Program-made: the position numbers and the translations under genes | NCBI RefSeq assembly: GCF_001280845.1 | Contig: NZ_LGHP01000001.1 | Location: forward strand, 4,567,777-4,631,776 | Source of the DNA: Bacillus sp. FJAT-28004 | GTDB taxonomy: Bacteria; Bacillota; Bacilli; Paenibacillales; Paenibacillaceae | DNA length: 64,000 nucleotides | Direction: 5' to 3' | Shown: positions 7,155 through 15,204 of the stretch, one piece after another | How the letters are laid out: each line of letters opens with the position of its first letter | How positions within the stretch are numbered: position 1 is the stretch's first letter | The notes under the pieces: generated by a model | What the model was told of the DNA's origin: nothing | Seen by the model: only the letters and a program-made list of their open reading frames with translations | Databases searched by the model: none

Positions 7155-8564
7155 TCAAGGATAAAAGCTGTTTGCAGGCGTAGTTGTTGAACACCAGCGG
7201 GAATTGAATAGTGACTTGATCAGAATATCCTTTGCTTCATCCGTGCCGATATAGCGCAGCGCTTCTAAGGCATGTGCTCTTACATAACGGTTCTCATCAT
7301 CGAGTGCTGCTGCTAATGCAGGAACAGCCTCCGCCGCCGAAGCGCCCATACGGGATAAGGAGAGTCCAGCTGTAAATCGTACTTGAACATCCTCGTCGGC
7401 CAAGGAAGCTGTAAGCGCCTTAACTGCGATTTCTGAAGAATTGGACAAAATGCCTAATGTATCAACGACTGCAATACGTACCGTCGCGTCGCTGTGAGAT
7501 AAAAGCTCAGCGAGCTTTGGAAGTGCAGATTCAGCGAAGCTGCGAAGCTCGCCAAGTGCGAATATAGCATGCTGAACAGTCTCAATGCGATCGCTCTCTA
7601 GCGCGTCGATCAACCCGTTTACAGCATCTGATCCTGCAACGGAAAGTCCGTAAGCGGATGTGCGAGATACGTCTATTCTCTCATGATGAAGTCCTGCAAG
7701 AAGTACCTCTACACCTGGAGCGCCATATTTGGCAAGTTCATAGGCGGCATTCAATGCAGTTGGTTCGAAGCTATCTTCCAAGGCTGTTGCTAATTTTGCT
7801 ATTTGCTGCTCGTCTGCTTCCCCAGAGTTTGCTAGACTGCCTAGTTTACCCGACAGCCAGTTCCATGTTTCTTCCCACATATCTTCGTGGTTCGCTATTG
7901 GTAGAGCAAGGTCAGCAGGCTCTTTCCACTCGGAAATCAGATTATTCCAAGAAGGCTTGGAAGGAGCGGCTGTACGCATAAATTCAAATTTAAGCATATA
8001 ACGAGCATTGCCTAAAATATTCGGTGTTGAACGGTGCCAGATATCATAATGGATGAGCGCAAAAGTACCTGCTTCGCCGCTAGCGAAAGCTTCACCTTGA
8101 ACATCGTCAGATGCGAAGGTACGTGATTCATAATTTTGTGTGCCAGGCACAACCGAAGTAGGTCCAAGCTCAATTGGCGTGTTTTGCGGGAAATACATAA
8201 TCATAGCCCACCATGGATGGTGGTTGCGCATACGGGAGTAGCCCCAGTAGCTGTCCTTATGCCAGCCGCCTGCAACAGGCTGTGCATTAAAGTGACCATG
8301 CCGATGGGCATGAAGCATGTAGTTTGGACCCAGTACGCTTGTTAATGCGCCTGTAATAACAGGGCTATCGAAGGCTTGCTGAATTTCTCGGACGCGCGGC
8401 AGTAGGTTATTGCCGGGATTGCCTTCCTCGTCATATACTTTTCCAAGCTCAGCGGTCATGGCTTGATGGAAGGACTCCGGAAAATTCGTTTTTAGAATGA
8501 GAAAACCTTCTGTTATAAATTTTTGCATTTGCTCGTCAGTTAGTAGTAGTGGTGATTGATTCAT
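7155..8564 (-). CDS. Phytanoyl-CoA dioxygenase (PhyH)-like oxygenase fused to HEAT repeats
   Basis: A 469-residue two-part protein. Residues ~1-215 match the PhyH Fe(II)/2-oxoglutarate oxygenase fold: 'EGFLILKTNFPESFHQAM', 'HRHGHFNAQPVAGGWHKDSY' with the iron-binding H-x-D, and 'FALIHYDIWHRSTPN' with the distal His and an Arg-like contact. Residues ~255-455 are HEAT-like repeats with recurring 'ALESDRIETVQHAIFALGEL', 'SHSDATVRIAVVDTLGIL' and 'DEDVQVRFTAGLSLSRMG'. The combination suggests oxidation of a substrate presented by a protein scaffold, which is inference. The ATG follows AGGAGGCATCGATCAT. It is transcribed alone towards the bidirectional terminator. The substrate is unknown. Confidence 0.85.
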   Translation of the reverse strand: MNQSPLLLTDEQMQKFITEGFLILKTNFPESFHQAMTAELGKVYDEEGNPGNNLLPRVREIQQAFDSPVITGALTSVLGPNYMLHAHRHGHFNAQPVAGGWHKDSYWGYSRMRNHHPWWAMIMYFPQNTPIELGPTSVVPGTQNYESRTFASDDVQGEAFASGEAGTFALIHYDIWHRSTPNILGNARYMLKFEFMRTAAPSKPSWNNLISEWKEPADLALPIANHEDMWEETWNWLSGKLGSLANSGEADEQQIAKLATALEDSFEPTALNAAYELAKYGAPGVEVLLAGLHHERIDVSRTSAYGLSVAGSDAVNGLIDALESDRIETVQHAIFALGELRSFAESALPKLAELLSHSDATVRIAVVDTLGILSNSSEIAVKALTASLADEDVQVRFTAGLSLSRMGASAAEAVPALAAALDDENRYVRAHALEALRYIGTDEAKDILIKSLFNSRWCSTTTPANSFYP

Positions 8565-8691
8565 ATGATCGATGCCTCCTAAGGTTTTGGTGATACACCG
8601 ATTATATGAGAAGTCAGACTAATGCTACATACACGAAACTAAGTGAAGCTTGCATAAAACTAACTTCCTTACAAAGAGGTATTGAAGCTGC

Positions 8692-10083
8692 TTATTTGAG
8701 CAGCTTTTTAATATTTTTTAATTTTCCTGCATAAGGAGGGAACACGAGTCCAAGCTCAAGCTTGGTGCTTTTCTTCAAAATACTCTTCTGATGCGAGAAC
8801 AGATCGAAGCTATATTTGCCATGATAGGCTCCTACGCCCGAGCTGCCTACGCCGCCAAATGGCAGATAGGGGTTAGAGATATGCATAATCGTATCGTTAA
8901 TACAGCCGCCGCCGAAGGAAACACGGCTCATGACCTCATCCTCAATTGCCTTGTTTGCAGTAAACAAGTAGAGAGAAAGGGGTTTTGGTAGAGCGTTAAT
9001 GCTTCGAATGGCCTCGTTGATATCGCGGTATTCTATGACAGGCAGAATAGGGCCAAATAATTCTTCTGACATTGCTGCGCTATCCCACGAGATGTTGTCC
9101 AGTATCGTCGGTTCGATAAAGAGGTCAGCGCGGTCCGTGCCTCCTCCATAAACGATGCTTGCTTTGTCTTGCTCCAGAATGGAAGCAAGCCTGTCAAATT
9201 GACGCTGATTGATGATTCGTCCATAATCCTTGTTGTTTTGTATATGAGATCCGTAGAAGGCGTTAATGACTTCCTTCATTTTTTCGATCAGTGTATCCTT
9301 AATATCCGCATGTGCCAGTACATAGTCAGGCGAAATACAGGTTTGGCCGGTATTCATCAATTTGCCCCACATAATCCGCTTGGCAGCAATCGTAAGATCA
9401 GCGGTCGAGTCAACGATGACAGGGCTTTTGCCTCCGAGCTCCAGCGTGACAGGGACAAGATTTTTGGCAGCAGCCTCCATAACGATTTTGCCGACCGCGA
9501 TGCTCCCCGTGAAAAAAATATAATCAACCGGCGCGTGGATGAGTAAAGAGGTCGTTTCCTTCTCACCCTCAATAACTCTAATGTAGGTTGGATCAAAAGT
9601 TTCACTTATAATTTTGCTTATTAAAGCTGAAACATTCGGCGAGCTTTCGGATGGTTTGAGGATGGCGCAATTACCAGCGGCGATAGCCCCGATAAGCGGC
9701 TCGATAACAAGCTGGAACGGGTAGTTGAATGGTCCAATAATTAAAGCTGTACCATAAGGCTCCTTCATTATACGGCTTGTAGATGGGAACAGATAAATTG
9801 GTGTTTTCACCTTTTGCGGCTTCATCCATTTTTTGAGATGCTTTATGACATGGCGAATGCTATTGATCACGATAATAATTTCTGTCATATGGGTCTCTAA
9901 TTCGCTTTTGCGAAGGTCTTGGTAAAGCGCCTCGACGATTTCCTGTTCATGACGCTGTATGGCTTGCATCAATCGTTGCAATTGATTCAGCCTAAAGCGC
10001 AAATCCTTGGTGTGGCCCTGTTCGAAAAATGTTTTTTGCTCTAGAACAATTTGTTCAATATCTTCTGCTCTTAATGAACTCAT
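8692..10083 (-). CDS. Aldehyde dehydrogenase (class 3-like, YwdH type)
   Basis: A 463-residue NAD(P)-dependent aldehyde dehydrogenase of the short class-3-like group. Key motifs are 'IIGPFNYPFQLVIEPL', 'GNCAILKPSE', 'FFTGSIAVGKIV', the general-base region 'VTLELGGKSPVIVD' and the nucleophile region 'NTGQTCISPDYVL' whose Cys is present. The C-terminal 'PYLPFGGVGSSGVGAYHGKY' is the oligomerisation/cofactor end. The ATG at 10083 follows AAGGAGGG; an upstream in-frame start adds a sequence foreign to the family. The substrate is probably a medium or long-chain aldehyde by family. The gene ends in an AGCTGC/GCAGCT hairpin that overlaps its stop, without a U tract. Confidence 0.92.
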   Translation of the reverse strand: MSSLRAEDIEQIVLEQKTFFEQGHTKDLRFRLNQLQRLMQAIQRHEQEIVEALYQDLRKSELETHMTEIIIVINSIRHVIKHLKKWMKPQKVKTPIYLFPSTSRIMKEPYGTALIIGPFNYPFQLVIEPLIGAIAAGNCAILKPSESSPNVSALISKIISETFDPTYIRVIEGEKETTSLLIHAPVDYIFFTGSIAVGKIVMEAAAKNLVPVTLELGGKSPVIVDSTADLTIAAKRIMWGKLMNTGQTCISPDYVLAHADIKDTLIEKMKEVINAFYGSHIQNNKDYGRIINQRQFDRLASILEQDKASIVYGGGTDRADLFIEPTILDNISWDSAAMSEELFGPILPVIEYRDINEAIRSINALPKPLSLYLFTANKAIEDEVMSRVSFGGGCINDTIMHISNPYLPFGGVGSSGVGAYHGKYSFDLFSHQKSILKKSTKLELGLVFPPYAGKLKNIKKLLK

Positions 10084-10181
10084 TCCGCAACCCTCCTTAC
10101 ATACCCACATCTTAACAGGTAATGAATTGAACTTCCACTTGGAAATTGGGTTTGTAATTTCATTTTTTTGCAGATTAACAC

Positions 10182-10230
10182 ACAAAGAAAACAGGATATC
10201 CCTCCTCAAAAAATCAAGGAGGGATATCCT
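10182..10230 (-). terminator. Terminator after the BceB-like permease gene
   Basis: Perfect 14-base arms (10193-10206 and 10217-10230) with a ten-base loop are followed on the minus strand by GTTTTCTTTG. Confidence 0.8.
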
Positions 10231-10242
10231 ATTTAGATCGTA

Positions 10243-12195
10243 TTAAAGTGCTTCTTTAATGATCTTTTTGTAATAGTGGACGGAAAGGATTCCGAATATC
10301 GAGTACAGGACGGTATATAGCAGCATGACAATGATCATCGGTGTCAAGAGCTCTGTGCCGAAAAAGAACCATCCGGATTTGACTGCAAAATAGCTGTGAA
10401 CCAGCCCTACCACTAATGGGATACCGAAGTTAAACATTTGTTTTATTTTTATTCCCCTTATCAAATCAGCCCTTGTGAAGCCAAGCTTTCTGAGAATCGT
10501 ATAATTCGGCTTTTCCTCTTCGCTTTCGCCCATCTGCTTAAAATAAAGAATGTTGCCGGATGTAATGAGGAAGGTTAATCCAAGGAAAGCAACGATAAAC
10601 ATAATCAAACCCATCGTTTGTTTCTGCTGGTCGCTTGTATTAAGCTGGGAATCATTTTTGTTGTCTTCGGAAAATTTCATTTCATTGAATAGTTGATTCG
10701 CTTCTTTTACATCAGCACGTTCTTTCATATTAATTCCGATATAAATGGAAGATTTCTTCTGAATAGCCGGATCGAGATGAGTATTCAAGCGCTCGAAAAC
10801 AGAATCGTCTACGATGACAACAGGCAATCCACCGCTTTTAAACCACCATGAGACGATAGGTTGATCCTTAAGTCCGATATATTGTTGTGAAATACTTTCA
10901 GATGGATTCACTAGCTTTACGGGTCCTGAGTCCTTCAAAGACATAAACTGTTTGAGCATATTGCTGTAACCGGAGAGATAGACCTCGTCTTGAGACAGAT
11001 TAATGCCGTTAACAGATTTTTCGCTGACAGCGGGCAAGGTCATCATGCTCGTATCCACATTCGCGCTTACCCCTTCAAGATTGTTATTCATAATGCTCTC
11101 CACATTGACATCTACCTGAATGACAGGAATCGTTTTTTCGGTATACGACAGCTTGTTTTTGTTTAGAGCTTCTTTAAACTGCTCCGCATCCTGAAGGTTA
11201 GTGAATGCAAAATGTTCGGGAACATTGTTTTCGGCTGATTTTTCCGCAGAGTAATAAGAGATATAGCTTAAGGACAATAAGCCGATAGCAAGCGCGGACA
11301 CGGTCGTAATGATTGTGAGCAGCACCGCATTCGATTTCATACGAAACATAATGGACGAGAGCGATAAGGTTTCATTAATGTTGAGGTAGCCGTTTTTCTG
11401 CTTTCGTATGATGTTGAAAATAAAGCTGACCGATCCTTTATAGAAAAGGAAGGTTCCAAGGATGACGGAGCTGAGTATGCCGATCATGGCAGCAAACAGC
11501 GCGGTCATCGTCACAAATTTACCGCCGAACAGCTCTGAAGAAATATAGTAGCCTAGGGCAATCAACAGCAATCCAGCAATGCCGATCAACATTTCAAACA
11601 CAGACACTCTTCTTGCTTTTCCTTCTGTTACTGAAGTCACTCTAAATAGGGATAAAATAGTTTGTTTCTTAATAAATAAATAGTTCATCAACATAATCAA
11701 AAGATAAATAACCAAAAATATAATCAAGGTTTGGGTAAACGCTTGAGTGGAGAAATGCAGCTTTGCGGCCACCTCAACACCGATCGTTTTAAATAAAATC
11801 ATAATAATTAATTTGGAGACAGAAAATCCGACCAGCACCCCAAGTAGGATGGAGCCAAAATAAAGAAAAAAGTTTTCAAGCGTCAAAATACGAAATATTT
11901 TATTTTTGGTCATTCCTATAAGCTGAAACAAACCGATTTCCTTGCTGCGCCTTTTAATAAAGATGGTATTGGCGTACAGCAGAAAGATAGAAACGATTCC
12001 GACGAGCAAATAAGACGCAGTCTTAATGGCGGCAGCCCCCTTGACAGAACCTTTCGCCGCATCCATGGCAGGGTCATACTGCAGAGTGACAAAGGCGAAA
12101 TAAAGAGCAGCGCTAAAAATGAGAGCAAATACATAGAGATAATAGTTTTTTAAATTCTTTTTCAGATTGCGAAACATCAGTTGATTAATGCTCAT
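10243..12195 (-). CDS. BceB-like ABC transporter permease (antimicrobial peptide sensing/resistance)
   Basis: A 650-residue FtsX-like permease with ten predicted membrane segments and a large extracellular domain (about residues 315-520) between helices seven and eight, which is the hallmark of BceB-type permeases. The N-terminus 'MSINQLMFRNLKKNLKNYYL' is characteristic of the family. With the ATPase at 12185 and the kinase at 13050 it should form a sensory complex for cell-wall-active peptides such as bacitracin or lantibiotics, freeing lipid II-cycle targets. It overlaps the ATPase gene by 11 bases, so the two are translationally coupled. Which peptide it handles cannot be read from sequence. 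Confidence 0.93.
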   Translation of the reverse strand: MSINQLMFRNLKKNLKNYYLYVFALIFSAALYFAFVTLQYDPAMDAAKGSVKGAAAIKTASYLLVGIVSIFLLYANTIFIKRRSKEIGLFQLIGMTKNKIFRILTLENFFLYFGSILLGVLVGFSVSKLIIMILFKTIGVEVAAKLHFSTQAFTQTLIIFLVIYLLIMLMNYLFIKKQTILSLFRVTSVTEGKARRVSVFEMLIGIAGLLLIALGYYISSELFGGKFVTMTALFAAMIGILSSVILGTFLFYKGSVSFIFNIIRKQKNGYLNINETLSLSSIMFRMKSNAVLLTIITTVSALAIGLLSLSYISYYSAEKSAENNVPEHFAFTNLQDAEQFKEALNKNKLSYTEKTIPVIQVDVNVESIMNNNLEGVSANVDTSMMTLPAVSEKSVNGINLSQDEVYLSGYSNMLKQFMSLKDSGPVKLVNPSESISQQYIGLKDQPIVSWWFKSGGLPVVIVDDSVFERLNTHLDPAIQKKSSIYIGINMKERADVKEANQLFNEMKFSEDNKNDSQLNTSDQQKQTMGLIMFIVAFLGLTFLITSGNILYFKQMGESEEEKPNYTILRKLGFTRADLIRGIKIKQMFNFGIPLVVGLVHSYFAVKSGWFFFGTELLTPMIIVMLLYTVLYSIFGILSVHYYKKIIKEAL

Positions 12196-12946
12196 GGTGC
12201 ACCCCGCTTAGCACACTTTGTGTTGCCATAATATCGTTGAAGAAGTTTTGCCTGGTTTGTTCCCCCTTATAAAGCTGAGAATAGATTTGTCCATCCTTGA
12301 TGAAGATGACTCTACTGCAATAGCTGGCAGCCACCGGATCGTGAGTTACCATGGCGATTGTAGCTTGCCTTTTTTGATTTAAACCGCTCAGCTTGTTCAG
12401 TAAATCGGAGGCGGATTTGGAATCTAGGGCACCTGTCGGTTCGTCAGCGAAAATAATGCTTGGCTCATGAATGAAGGCTCTTGCAGCGGATGTACGTTGT
12501 TTTTGACCACCAGATATTTCATTCGGGTACTTATCACGGAGTTCATAAATGCCAAGTTCGGTCGCTACCGCCTGAAATTTACGCTCAGCTTCTTTTTTTG
12601 GCGTCTTGGTAATCGACAGTGGCAATAAAATATTTTCTTTAACCGTTAGCGTATCTAATAAGTTGTATTCCTGAAAAATAAAGCCTAAACGATTTTTGCG
12701 AAATTCAGCCAATTGTTTTTCTTTTAATCCAGAAATAACTTTCCCTTCGATTTTAATCGAGCCGCTGCTAATGTGGTCAATCGATGAAAGTACGTTAAGC
12801 AAGGTCGTCTTTCCTGAGCCTGATGCGCCCATGATGCTGACGAATTCCCCTTTTTCGATACTAATATCCAGCCCGCATAATACTTCCTGCTTGTTGAATT
12901 TGTTTCCATAAATTTTATGGATTTTAGTTGCTTCCAGAATGAACAT
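12185..12946 (-). CDS. BceA-like ABC transporter ATPase
   Basis: A 253-residue ATPase, the usual BceA length. Walker A is 'IMGASGSGKTTLLNVLSS' (about residues 38-55), the Q-loop 'FIFQEYNLLDTL', the signature 'NEISGGQKQRTSAARAF', Walker B 'SIIFADEPTGALD' and the H-loop 'IAMVTHDPVAASYC'. The start is ATG 12946 after AGGGAGAG; a longer in-frame upstream reading crosses the promoter and is rejected. It is the first gene of the bceAB-like unit, behind a BceR-type box, and powers the permease encoded at 10243. Confidence 0.95.
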   Translation of the reverse strand: MFILEATKIHKIYGNKFNKQEVLCGLDISIEKGEFVSIMGASGSGKTTLLNVLSSIDHISSGSIKIEGKVISGLKEKQLAEFRKNRLGFIFQEYNLLDTLTVKENILLPLSITKTPKKEAERKFQAVATELGIYELRDKYPNEISGGQKQRTSAARAFIHEPSIIFADEPTGALDSKSASDLLNKLSGLNQKRQATIAMVTHDPVAASYCSRVIFIKDGQIYSQLYKGEQTRQNFFNDIMATQSVLSGVHHEH

Positions 12947-12979
12947 CTTATTAACACTCTCCCTAGGTCTATTACTTGT

Positions 12980-13059
12980 ATTGTAAATCGAATGTCCGAT
13001 TTGTTCCTTCGAATGAACGAACAAATAATAGAAGCATGTGACAAAGTTGTCACATGCTT
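12980..13059 (-). promoter_or_regulatory. BceR-type box and promoter of the bceAB-like genes
   Basis: A perfect inverted repeat with 13-base arms AAGCATGTGACAA (13032-13044) and TTGTCACATGCTT (13047-13059) contains TGACA-N4-TGTCA, matching the known BceR-like recognition pattern TnACA-N4-TGTnA. It overlaps the stop codon of the kinase gene. On the minus strand TACAAT (12980-12985) is the likely -10 element. No good -35 element is seen, which fits an activator-dependent promoter. Confidence 0.75.
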
Positions 13060-14054
13060 GTGATACGCACGAATTCATTTCGCTGCGGGAAAGTTAAGGT
13101 GAACGTTGTTCCTGTTCCAAGCTCGGATTTGACAAGGACACGGATCAACAGCGATTGAGCTGCTTTTTGAGCCAAATACAATCCCATGCCCGTTGCGGCG
13201 CTGTCTTGGTGCACCGTCGTCGATGTAAAGCCTTTATCGAAAATGCGAGGCAGATCCCTAGGGTCGATGCCGCGTCCATAGTCTATAATTTCAAGGATTG
13301 TCTGTTGATCCCGCTGATAGCTCTTGATGACGATTTCGGATGGCGGGCTATATTTTACGGCATTGGTTAGAATCTGCCTGATGATAAAAGAGAGCCATTT
13401 CGCATCGCTCAGCGCTTTCGGTTCATCCAATTGGATATCAAAGCCGATACCCTTCTGAATACACCATGATTGCAGCGTCTTAATTTCATCGAAGATGATC
13501 GTTTCCAAATCGGTATTTTCAATATAGATATCATTTTCGATAAACGGTATGCGTCTCTGATGGAGCTGTTGGTCAAGCAGGAGGTGAATTCGCAGCCATT
13601 CATACGTCAAATGCGTTTTCATTCCTTCATCCTGTATGCGGTCAATCATGAGACGCATTGCGGTTAGCGGTGTTTTTACCTCGTGTATCCAAGATAACAA
13701 CTCATCCTTCTCATGCTCCAAAATCATCCGATTTTCCAAAGCAGCCTGCTTTAGCAGTTCCACTTGATTCGTCATGCTTTTTTCGATGACTTTCTCAAAG
13801 GGGCTCTCCGGCTCAGCCATACTCGTAGTATCCAGGCTATTCTCCTGCTCCTCCAAGCTCCTGATGAACCTTGTTTCTTTATGATATCGGATGATGAAAT
13901 GGATGATAAAAATGATCGATGATAAATAGAATAGATAGACCATTGATTGTATTGGAATGGTTGAATCTACATAGGCACAAAAAAGGATCAGCAGCTGCAA
14001 AATAATAAACAACAGAATCCAACTGCGTCTTTCCACTATATATTTTCTAATCAT
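13050..14054 (-). CDS. BceS-like intramembrane-sensing histidine kinase
   Basis: A 334-residue kinase. Two closely spaced N-terminal helices (about residues 12-55) with almost no extracellular loop mark it as an intramembrane-sensing kinase, which depends on the BceAB transporter for its signal. The phosphoacceptor is His124 in 'LLSWIHEVKTPLTAM'; ATP-binding motifs are 'FIIRQILTNAVKYSP' (N box), 'EIIDYGRGIDPRDLPRIFDK' (G1) and 'ATGMGLYLAQKAAQ' (G2). I choose ATG 14054, eight bases from GAGGG and overlapping the regulator gene; ATG 14060 is an alternative. It pairs with the regulator at 14047. Confidence 0.93.
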   Translation of the reverse strand: MIRKYIVERRSWILLFIILQLLILFCAYVDSTIPIQSMVYLFYLSSIIFIIHFIIRYHKETRFIRSLEEQENSLDTTSMAEPESPFEKVIEKSMTNQVELLKQAALENRMILEHEKDELLSWIHEVKTPLTAMRLMIDRIQDEGMKTHLTYEWLRIHLLLDQQLHQRRIPFIENDIYIENTDLETIIFDEIKTLQSWCIQKGIGFDIQLDEPKALSDAKWLSFIIRQILTNAVKYSPPSEIVIKSYQRDQQTILEIIDYGRGIDPRDLPRIFDKGFTSTTVHQDSAATGMGLYLAQKAAQSLLIRVLVKSELGTGTTFTLTFPQRNEFVRITSM

Positions 14055-14742
14055 ATTCATGTCCCTCTTCAACAGCCATATAGCCTTGTCCAACCTTCGT
14101 CTCAACAAATCGGCCAAGTTCGATTTCATCGAGCCTTTTGCGCAGCCGGTTTACATTTACGGTAAGTGTGTTGTCACTGACGAACCGCTTATCGTCCCAT
14201 AAGCTATTAATCAACTCTTCACGGCTTACAATTTTATTTTTACGTTCAATGAGCATTTTTAAAATAAAGACCTCATTTTTTGTAAGCTCAATGGATCCTT
14301 TATCATTGGAGACCATGTTTTTTTCATAATCGACCGTTGCATCACACCAGGTTTTAAGCTCGATATTGTCTGTATTGTAATTGTATACTCGCCTGAGAAT
14401 AGCTTGTATTTTTACAATGAGCACATCGAAGTGAAAGGGCTTTTGAATATAATCATCCGCTCCAAGCTGCATGGACATGACGATATCCGTCGGGTGATCT
14501 CGCGAGGACAGGAAGATGATCGGGATGTTGGAGTGGGAACGTATCATTCTACACCAATGAAATCCATCGAATTTGGGAAGTTGAATATCTATGATCACCA
14601 AGTCCGGCTTAATCGCTGTAAATTGTTGAATCACTTTTTCGAAATCCGGAATGCCATGTACTTCATAGGACCACTGCGATAATCTGTCTTTTATCTCGTT
14701 AAATAACGTCGTATCATCTTCAATTAACAATATTTTGAACAT
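14047..14742 (-). CDS. BceR-like OmpR-family response regulator
   Basis: A 231-residue regulator with a receiver domain (residues ~3-115: 'KILLIEDDTTLF', phosphoacceptor Asp in 'LVIIDIQLPKFDG', 'IIFLSSRD', 'GADDYIQKPFHFDVL') and an OmpR winged helix (~130-228: 'ELTKNEVFILKMLIERK', 'VSDNTLTVNVNRLRKRLDEI', 'VGQGYMAVE'). It overlaps the kinase start, so the two are translationally coupled. It should bind the palindrome at 13032-13059 and activate the transporter genes when the transporter handles a peptide. Confidence 0.94.
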   Translation of the reverse strand: MFKILLIEDDTTLFNEIKDRLSQWSYEVHGIPDFEKVIQQFTAIKPDLVIIDIQLPKFDGFHWCRMIRSHSNIPIIFLSSRDHPTDIVMSMQLGADDYIQKPFHFDVLIVKIQAILRRVYNYNTDNIELKTWCDATVDYEKNMVSNDKGSIELTKNEVFILKMLIERKNKIVSREELINSLWDDKRFVSDNTLTVNVNRLRKRLDEIELGRFVETKVGQGYMAVEEGHEYD

Positions 14743-14873
14743 AAGGTCACCGCTTTTTTAAAAGTTTATTACTATGAATTGTATAGGAAAATCCCTATGC
14801 ATGCCATAAATGGCATGAAACAAAGTGCCGAATAGAGAGTGGGGATGAGATAAAAAGGTTGTGCAACTTTTTG

Positions 14874-14887
14874 TGCAAACGTTGTCA
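14874..14887. promoter_or_regulatory. cre-like site 1 upstream of the amylopullulanase gene
   Basis: TGCAAACGTTGTCA fits the cre consensus TGNAANCGNWNNCA. It lies about 60 bases upstream of the -35 element. Confidence 0.6.
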
Positions 14888-14944
14888 TTACGAGAGAAAA
14901 AGGTGAATATACATGTCGAAACAGGGAAAAGGTGAGAAAAACAA

Positions 14945-14974
14945 TTGACGGCGCTTTATTTTGAGTATTAATAT
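14945..14974 (+). promoter_or_regulatory. Probable promoter of the amylopullulanase gene
   Basis: TTGACG (14945-14950) and TAATAT (14969-14974) are separated by 18 bases. Cre-like sites lie on both sides, so repression when preferred sugars are present is likely. Confidence 0.55.
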
Positions 14975-14981
14975 GGGAATC

Positions 14982-14995
14982 AGCAAACGCTTTCA
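14982..14995. promoter_or_regulatory. cre-like site 2
   Basis: AGCAAACGCTTTCA differs from the cre consensus only in the first base. It lies just downstream of the -10 element, a position that blocks initiation. Confidence 0.55.
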
Positions 14996-15066
14996 TTGCA
15001 CTTTTATGACTGGTATAGCTGTTGTAGAGGATGCGGTTAAAAAGTTTGCATTTATTATGTGATTTG

Positions 15067-15080
15067 TGCAAACGCTTGCA
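15067..15080. promoter_or_regulatory. cre-like site 3
   Basis: TGCAAACGCTTGCA is a near-perfect palindrome and a full match to the cre consensus, in the untranslated leader. A MalR-like LacI protein could also use it. Confidence 0.7.
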
Positions 15081-15204
15081 TTATTTCTATAGCTGTTTAG
15101 ACAGAAGTTAGGAGGTGTTGTTTTAACGAATTAGGGTGCTGTCAGAAGGGTGTGATTTGATGATTGGAAGGCGCAATGATAATACTTTGAGGAGGTTCAT
15201 CCAA

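Noticed and set aside
8687..8712. Terminator at the end of the aldehyde dehydrogenase gene
   Set aside because: The AGCTGC/GCAGCT hairpin overlaps the stop codon and has no U tract on the coding strand; the T run is on the other strand.
10084..10209. Upstream start for aldehyde dehydrogenase
   Set aside because: The extra residues do not fit the family and AAGGAGGG lies directly before ATG 10083.
12947..13078. Upstream start for the BceA-like ATPase
   Set aside because: It would place the BceR box and -10 element inside the gene and lengthen the protein beyond the family size.
14772..15071. 99-residue open frame on the minus strand upstream of the amylopullulanase gene
   Set aside because: It covers the promoter and two cre-like sites, has no ribosome binding site and no recognisable domain.
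15136..15204. Upstream start for the amylopullulanase
   Set aside because: GTG 15136 and ATG 15160 would add residues before a normal signal peptide; GAGGAGG with nine-base spacing supports ATG 15205.
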